From the NCBI GenBank assembly GCA_003503355.1, contig DOCS01000079.1:1-18275 (forward strand): 18,275 nucleotides of DNA. The letters are read 5' to 3'. Positions 14,887 to 18,275 of the stretch are shown here, one piece after another. The DNA comes from Opitutia bacterium (lineage in GTDB: Bacteria > Verrucomicrobiota > Verrucomicrobiia > Opitutales > Coraliomargaritaceae). Made by a program: the position numbers and the translations under genes. Position 1 is the stretch's first letter; each line of letters opens with the position of its first letter. The notes under the pieces were generated by a model, which saw only the letters and a program-made list of their open reading frames with translations, ran no database searches and was not told the DNA's origin.

Positions 14887-15720
14887 ATGCCAATACCTCT
14901 AATATATTTAAAACGCACATCTGTAATCATTGTTACAGGGGGTTCATCGGGTATTGGCTGCTCACTTATCAAAGCAATTATGAAGTTAGCTCCGACGGTC
15001 ACGGTATGCAATCTTTCTCGTTCAAAACCGGAATATTTTTTTGCTGACAGGGGGGTGCATTTGTCGACCGATTTGACCAATCCCAGTGATTTAGGGGCTT
15101 CAGCGGAGCAATTGAAGTCGATAATTGCCAAGGCCGACCCTGGCGAGGTGCTGTTGTTCAACAATAGCGGATTTGGCGATTATGGCTGCCTGCACGACTT
15201 AGAGCATGGTAAGCAGCTAAGTATGATTGACTTGAATGTCAGGGCGGTGGTGGACCTGACAGCGCGTTTGTTGCCCCAGATGTTGGAGCGCGGGGGCGCA
15301 GTGATTAATATTGCCTCTACTGCTGGGTTTCAACCGACCCCTTATTTGGCGACTTATGGTGCGACCAAGGCATTTGTACTCAATTGGACCCTGGCGCTGA
15401 ATGAGGATCTTCGTGATACGAAAGTCAGTGCGTTGGCAGTCTGCCCAGGGCCGACGCAGTCGAATTTCTTTCGAGCGGCCGGTTTTGAGACCCCGCCGAT
15501 GGATCGGGGCACGAGCTCGGGGCTCGATATGACTGCCGAGCAAGTGGCTGATTTAACGCTTCGTGCACTTGCTAGTGGCAAGTCGCTGTTGGTCACGGGC
15601 TGGAGGAATAAGCTCATCGCGCTATTCGGGAGTAAATTTCCGCTGGTGCCGGTGACACGAATAGGGGGCGCTATTTTAAGGAAGATGCGCCTGGAAAAAC
15701 ACAAAGGAAGTACGAAATGA
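14887..15720 (+). CDS. short-chain dehydrogenase/reductase (SDR, DltE-like)
   Basis: This is an NAD(P)-dependent oxidoreductase of the classical SDR fold, 277 residues from the ATG at 14887. It has the nucleotide-binding TGGSSGIG (17-24), NNSG (92-95) in place of NNAG, the catalytic Ser144 in NIASTAG, and YGATK with Tyr157 and Lys161, followed by PGPT (187-190). The C-terminal extension, with a hydrophobic and basic stretch around WRNKLIALFGSKFPL, is typical of the DltE/COG0300-like group. The substrate cannot be predicted. The frame is open to a TTG at 14866, but that start would lie within the hairpin, so I prefer the ATG; neither has a clear ribosome site. Its stop overlaps the start of the next gene by four bases (ATGA), so the two are translated together. 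Confidence 0.9.
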   Translation: MPIPLIYLKRTSVIIVTGGSSGIGCSLIKAIMKLAPTVTVCNLSRSKPEYFFADRGVHLSTDLTNPSDLGASAEQLKSIIAKADPGEVLLFNNSGFGDYGCLHDLEHGKQLSMIDLNVRAVVDLTARLLPQMLERGGAVINIASTAGFQPTPYLATYGATKAFVLNWTLALNEDLRDTKVSALAVCPGPTQSNFFRAAGFETPPMDRGTSSGLDMTAEQVADLTLRALASGKSLLVTGWRNKLIALFGSKFPLVPVTRIGGAILRKMRLEKHKGSTK

Positions 15721-16499
15721 ATCCATATGGTGAAGAAGCTCCGTTGGTCGATTTGGCTGTCTTTCCGGACTGGATCGTCCAGGAAGATGACAATCTGCTG
15801 ATTATTAATAAGCCTGGTTGGCTGGTTTGCCACCCGTCGAAGAACGGTCCGCTGTCCAGTTTGGTGGGCGTGGTGCGGGAGCACACGGGTGCCGAAAAGC
15901 TGCACCTCGTCGCGCGGCTCGATCGCGAAACCAGCGGTTTGATCCTATTTGCGAAACGCCCTTCGGTGGCTCGCAAATTTCAAATGGCTATACAGAACCG
16001 AATTGTGAAGAAGGAATATATCGCAATTTTGGAAGGTGAGTTCTCAACCCCGATTCATGTCGATGAACCGATTGCGCGACGTAAGGGCGGGCCGGTCTTT
16101 GTGAAGTCGGAGGTGAGTTATGACCGTACGTCTCAGACTGCTGTGACGGACTTTTTTCCTTTGATCTCGAGGAACGGGTTTACGCTCTGCCGGGTCGAGC
16201 CGGAGACGGGGCGCAAGCATCAGATCCGCGTGCATGCGGAATGGTTGGAGAAGCGTGTGGTCGGTGATAAAATCTACGGACCGGACGAGACTCTATATAT
16301 TGATTTCGTTGAATCGGGGTGGACCGACCGTTTGCAGGCAGCACTTCCGATCAAGCGTCAAGCGCTGCACTGTGCTCGTTATGTCTTTGAGTTTCCAGAA
16401 GGGCCGGTCGCGTTTTCGGCACCTATGCAAGCGGATATGTTGGATTTTTGTAAGGGTACGATGGGGCTTCGCGACGAGGAATTGATTAAATTCATTTAA
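15717..16499 (+). CDS. RluA-family RNA pseudouridine synthase
   Basis: RluA-family enzymes isomerise uridine to pseudouridine in rRNA or tRNA. The 260-residue protein has a single catalytic domain without an S4 RNA-binding domain, as in RluA or TruC types. Motifs are LLIINKPGWLVCHPS (27-41), the catalytic loop HLVARLDRETSGL (63-75) with Asp69, KKEYIAILEG, and VEPETGRKHQIRVHAEWL containing the conserved TGRKHQIRVH block. The target RNA cannot be told from the sequence. AAGGAAG ends six bases before the ATG, a strong ribosome site lying inside the dehydrogenase gene, and the two genes overlap by ATGA. A terminator overlaps its last codons. Confidence 0.93.
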   Translation: MNPYGEEAPLVDLAVFPDWIVQEDDNLLIINKPGWLVCHPSKNGPLSSLVGVVREHTGAEKLHLVARLDRETSGLILFAKRPSVARKFQMAIQNRIVKKEYIAILEGEFSTPIHVDEPIARRKGGPVFVKSEVSYDRTSQTAVTDFFPLISRNGFTLCRVEPETGRKHQIRVHAEWLEKRVVGDKIYGPDETLYIDFVESGWTDRLQAALPIKRQALHCARYVFEFPEGPVAFSAPMQADMLDFCKGTMGLRDEELIKFI

Positions 16500-16514
16500 T
16501 CAATTCCCCGTTTT
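16478..16514 (+). terminator. Rho-independent terminator overlapping the end of the RluA-type gene
   Basis: GGAATTGATTAAA (16478-16490) and TTTAATCAATTCC (16495-16507) form a perfect 13-bp stem around TTCA. Five T residues follow at 16510-16514. The stop codon at 16497-16499 lies inside the right arm, so the last seven codons encode half of the terminator. Confidence 0.75.
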
Positions 16515-16531
16515 TCTATGACGCAGATATA

Positions 16532-16559
16532 AGCGCCTTGGGCGGATTTGGCAGGCGCT
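16532..16559 (-). terminator. hairpin after the DUF445 gene
   Basis: AGCGCCT (16532-16538) and AGGCGCT (16553-16559) are exact complements with a 14-base loop, starting three bases past the stop codon of the minus-strand gene. There is no T tract on the minus strand, so termination is uncertain. Confidence 0.4.
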
Positions 16560-16562
16560 CGG

Positions 16563-17183
16563 TTACAGCGCAATGGCGCCGGTGGCCCAGAACAGCGCGA
16601 CTTGAACGCAGCCTATAATGAAGCCCAAGGCGGCGCCAAGGCGCTCTATGGTGCGGAATTCGCGCTTGGCCACCGCGTTGACGATCGCTTCCAAGCGCTC
16701 GAGGTCGAAGGCCGCGATGTTGTCTTCGATCATTTGTTTGAGGTCGACGGAGGCTTCGAATTGGGTGGCTACTTTTTCAATCAATGGGCCAGCTTCGTTC
16801 TTGATCTCAGCGCAGGCGATGACTTCGAATTTTGCCAGAATGCCGTCGTTGACGAAACTGCCGAGTAGCGGAATCGCTTTGAGTTGCGGGCCGATGCGCT
16901 CCCAGACCAATGTGTGGGCGGTTTTTTCTAGATACGGGCCGAGTTCGATTTTTTTGATCTCGTTCAGGATCATGTGCTGCTGGAGGATTTCACGCTCGAT
17001 GATTTCAGCCGATTCAGTTGCGAGTTGTTGTTGTCGGCGTGGGATCAAGCCCTGCCATTTCCAGCAAAATACCCGCATCGGCTGGCGTGGGTGAAAGAGC
17101 ATTTGGATCGCGACCCAATTGGTGAACCAGCCGATGGCGGCTGTAATAAATGGGGTGAGGATTAAAAGTATGCCGGGGGTCAT
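16563..17183 (-). CDS. DUF445-family membrane protein
   Basis: DUF445 proteins are membrane-anchored and of unknown function. The family hallmark is clear at the N-terminus: a membrane helix running into AAIGWFTNWVAIQMLFHPRQ (15-34). The middle (about 50-175) is a soluble, charged, helical region. The C-terminus (about 181-206) is a second membrane helix, so the protein is anchored at both ends. I set the start at the ATG at 17183 (206 residues). The frame continues to a TTG at 17267, but that codon falls inside the terminator hairpin of the preceding gene. No Shine-Dalgarno is visible. It lies downstream of the DUF481 gene on the same strand, separated by that terminator, and converges on the RluA-type gene. 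Confidence 0.87.
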   Translation of the reverse strand: MTPGILLILTPFITAAIGWFTNWVAIQMLFHPRQPMRVFCWKWQGLIPRRQQQLATESAEIIEREILQQHMILNEIKKIELGPYLEKTAHTLVWERIGPQLKAIPLLGSFVNDGILAKFEVIACAEIKNEAGPLIEKVATQFEASVDLKQMIEDNIAAFDLERLEAIVNAVAKREFRTIERLGAALGFIIGCVQVALFWATGAIAL

Positions 17184-17256
17184 GTGCGAAGTGGCGTCTG
17201 GTGTTTTGTTGCGAAATGGGATCAGAGTGATGACACTGATCGCTAGTTGTATGTTT

Positions 17257-17297
17257 AAAAGAATCAAGCCATCAACTGTAAATCAATTGATGGCTTG
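17257..17297 (-). terminator. terminator of the DUF481-type gene
   Basis: CAAGCCATCAA (17265-17275) and TTGATGGCTTG (17287-17297) form a perfect 11-bp stem with an 11-base loop. On the minus strand ATTCTTTTAAA follows, giving a short T tract. It lies 32 bases past the stop codon of the gene at 17330. Confidence 0.65.
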
Positions 17298-17329
17298 AAG
17301 ATGAATGTCTTAGACTGGAGGCTTGTGGT

Positions 17330-18275
17330 CTATTTCCAGGAATAGATCATCCGAGTGTAGTAGGTCGTATCCAGTTTTTCTTCGGCCGCAGGCTGGCTCA
17401 CGTATTCGTTTTTGACTCCGACGCGTATCTTAAAGCTGTCGCCGCTGCCGACCGGAATTTCGACGCCCGTGTCGTGCACTACTCGATAGTTGGCGAAGTC
17501 TTCGAAGCTGGGCACGTAAGTGAGCTTGTTTTCAATGTAGATGTCGTCTTTGAAGCGGTACGTGTGCGCTAGACCGAAATCGAGCGTCGGCGAGGATTCG
17601 TCTTCTTTGATACTATCGTAGGAAGTATAGCGGTAGCCAAGACCTGAGCGCGTGACGAGCGTTTGATGGTCATTATTGATCAGGCGGTATGAGATACCCG
17701 CGCCGCTGGTCGATCGCAGATCAATGGCGTCGATGGCGTCGGTTTCCAGTTCACTGCGTACATACCAACCGAAGACCTCACTAAAAAAGGATTCGTAGGA
17801 TGTGCCGCCTGCGAGTCGGTCTTCGGTCTTTTCGCCGTTCTTTTCACGTTGCTCGTATTCTGCAAAATAGGCGAGCTCATCATTCGGGCCTTTTAGTTTG
17901 GCTTCAAGCTTGATGCCTAGGCTGAATTCCTCGCTGTTGCCATTTTTGCCCAGCAGGTCAACGCCTCCGCGGAATTTCCACTGGCGACGCAGCGCTTCTT
18001 TCTCTGCGCGCAGGCGAACGACCTGAGGGTCTTCCGCTGTGGGGCTCCATGACGCCGTGACTCGGGCCATGTCGGTCTCCAGTGTGCCATCTTCGGATTG
18101 GATCTTTAGCTTGCCGCCTGTGGCTGACTGAACCGGGCCCGCCATGGTTGTGCCGCTGGCGAGACGAATGAAGACCGGAGCTTCGGTTTCAAAGGAGGCG
18201 ACCTGATCTTGCTTGATTTCGAGTACGCCGGCATAGGCGGTGTCCAGATGAATCACCCCTTGGTCAATCAAGGTA
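17330..18275 (-). CDS. DUF481-family outer-membrane beta-barrel protein (N-terminus cut by window)
   Basis: The frame runs off the right end of the window, so the N-terminus with any signal peptide is missing; the TTG near the edge is not a credible start. Some 314 residues are visible. The first 80 or so resemble the leader domain common in this family, with alternating short strands such as DTAYAGVLEIKQDQVASFET and VFIRLASGTTMAGPV. A charged helix (EKEALRRQW) follows. The rest is a DUF481-type barrel of amphipathic strands starting at KFRGGVDLLGKNGNSEEFSL, rich in aromatic girdle residues and ending in YYTRMIYSWK, a plausible outer-membrane beta-signal. Family members (E. coli YdiY type) are outer-membrane proteins of unclear role, some salt-induced. 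A terminator follows. Confidence 0.85.
   Translation of the reverse strand, partial: TLIDQGVIHLDTAYAGVLEIKQDQVASFETEAPVFIRLASGTTMAGPVQSATGGKLKIQSEDGTLETDMARVTASWSPTAEDPQVVRLRAEKEALRRQWKFRGGVDLLGKNGNSEEFSLGIKLEAKLKGPNDELAYFAEYEQREKNGEKTEDRLAGGTSYESFFSEVFGWYVRSELETDAIDAIDLRSTSGAGISYRLINNDHQTLVTRSGLGYRYTSYDSIKEDESSPTLDFGLAHTYRFKDDIYIENKLTYVPSFEDFANYRVVHDTGVEIPVGSGDSFKIRVGVKNEYVSQPAAEEKLDTTYYTRMIYSWK

Noticed and set aside
14796..15164. 122-residue minus-strand frame that would read into the hpf leader hairpin
   Set aside because: It is antisense to the SDR nucleotide-binding region, which is clearly coding on the plus strand, and its translation shows no family features.

Overview
The window looks like ordinary chromosomal backbone from a Gram-negative bacterium of the PVC group, most plausibly a marine verrucomicrobium of the Opitutales/Puniceicoccales type. 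This is inferred from gene content and not from a database match. The pointers are a very long IspG with an inserted domain (the plant/Chlamydia/Bacteroidetes type), a CdsA whose signature lacks the usual His and Arg, TolB- and DUF481-type envelope proteins (so an outer membrane), menaquinone synthesis, moderate GC, and few recognisable Shine-Dalgarno sequences. No mobile element, CRISPR array, phage gene or defence system was found. All long genes are intact; only the two window ends cut genes.

Layout. 1-135: possible last codons of a plus-strand gene, then three packed hairpins. 143-1550 (minus): Mrp/ApbC-type P-loop ATPase followed by a 79-residue conserved-looking protein, sharing a terminator. 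1839-4135 (plus): TolB-like secreted beta-propeller protein, then MenB. 4213-5397 (minus): PurT. 5398-5757: intergenic, with a candidate 20-residue membrane peptide. 5758-12325 (minus): uppS-cdsA-dxr-rseP-ispG, a classical envelope/isoprenoid cluster, interrupted before ispG by a duplicated REP-like palindromic element that has a diverged inverted relative at 4180-4204. 12326-12817: nearly 500 bases without a recognisable gene. 12846-13835 (minus): cysH and tRNA-Arg(ACG), each with a downstream hairpin. 13924-14746 (minus): a small four-helix membrane protein and a short HPF/RaiA ribosome-hibernation factor. 14887-16499 (plus): a short-chain dehydrogenase translationally coupled to an RluA-type pseudouridine synthase. 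16563-18275 (minus): a DUF445 membrane protein and the C-terminal part of a DUF481 outer-membrane protein.

How the genes fit together. Dxr and IspG make isoprenoid precursors by the MEP pathway; UppS converts them into undecaprenyl diphosphate for peptidoglycan; CdsA makes CDP-diacylglycerol for phospholipids; RseP is the intramembrane protease of envelope stress. MenB (menaquinone) also depends on isoprenoid supply. The remaining genes are independent housekeeping units.

I did not find a convincing undescribed system. The items most worth a second look are the REP-like family, the tiny membrane ORF at 5590, the minus-strand terminator-like hairpin with eight T residues between hpf and the dehydrogenase, the cysteine-poor Mrp, and the altered CdsA signature.
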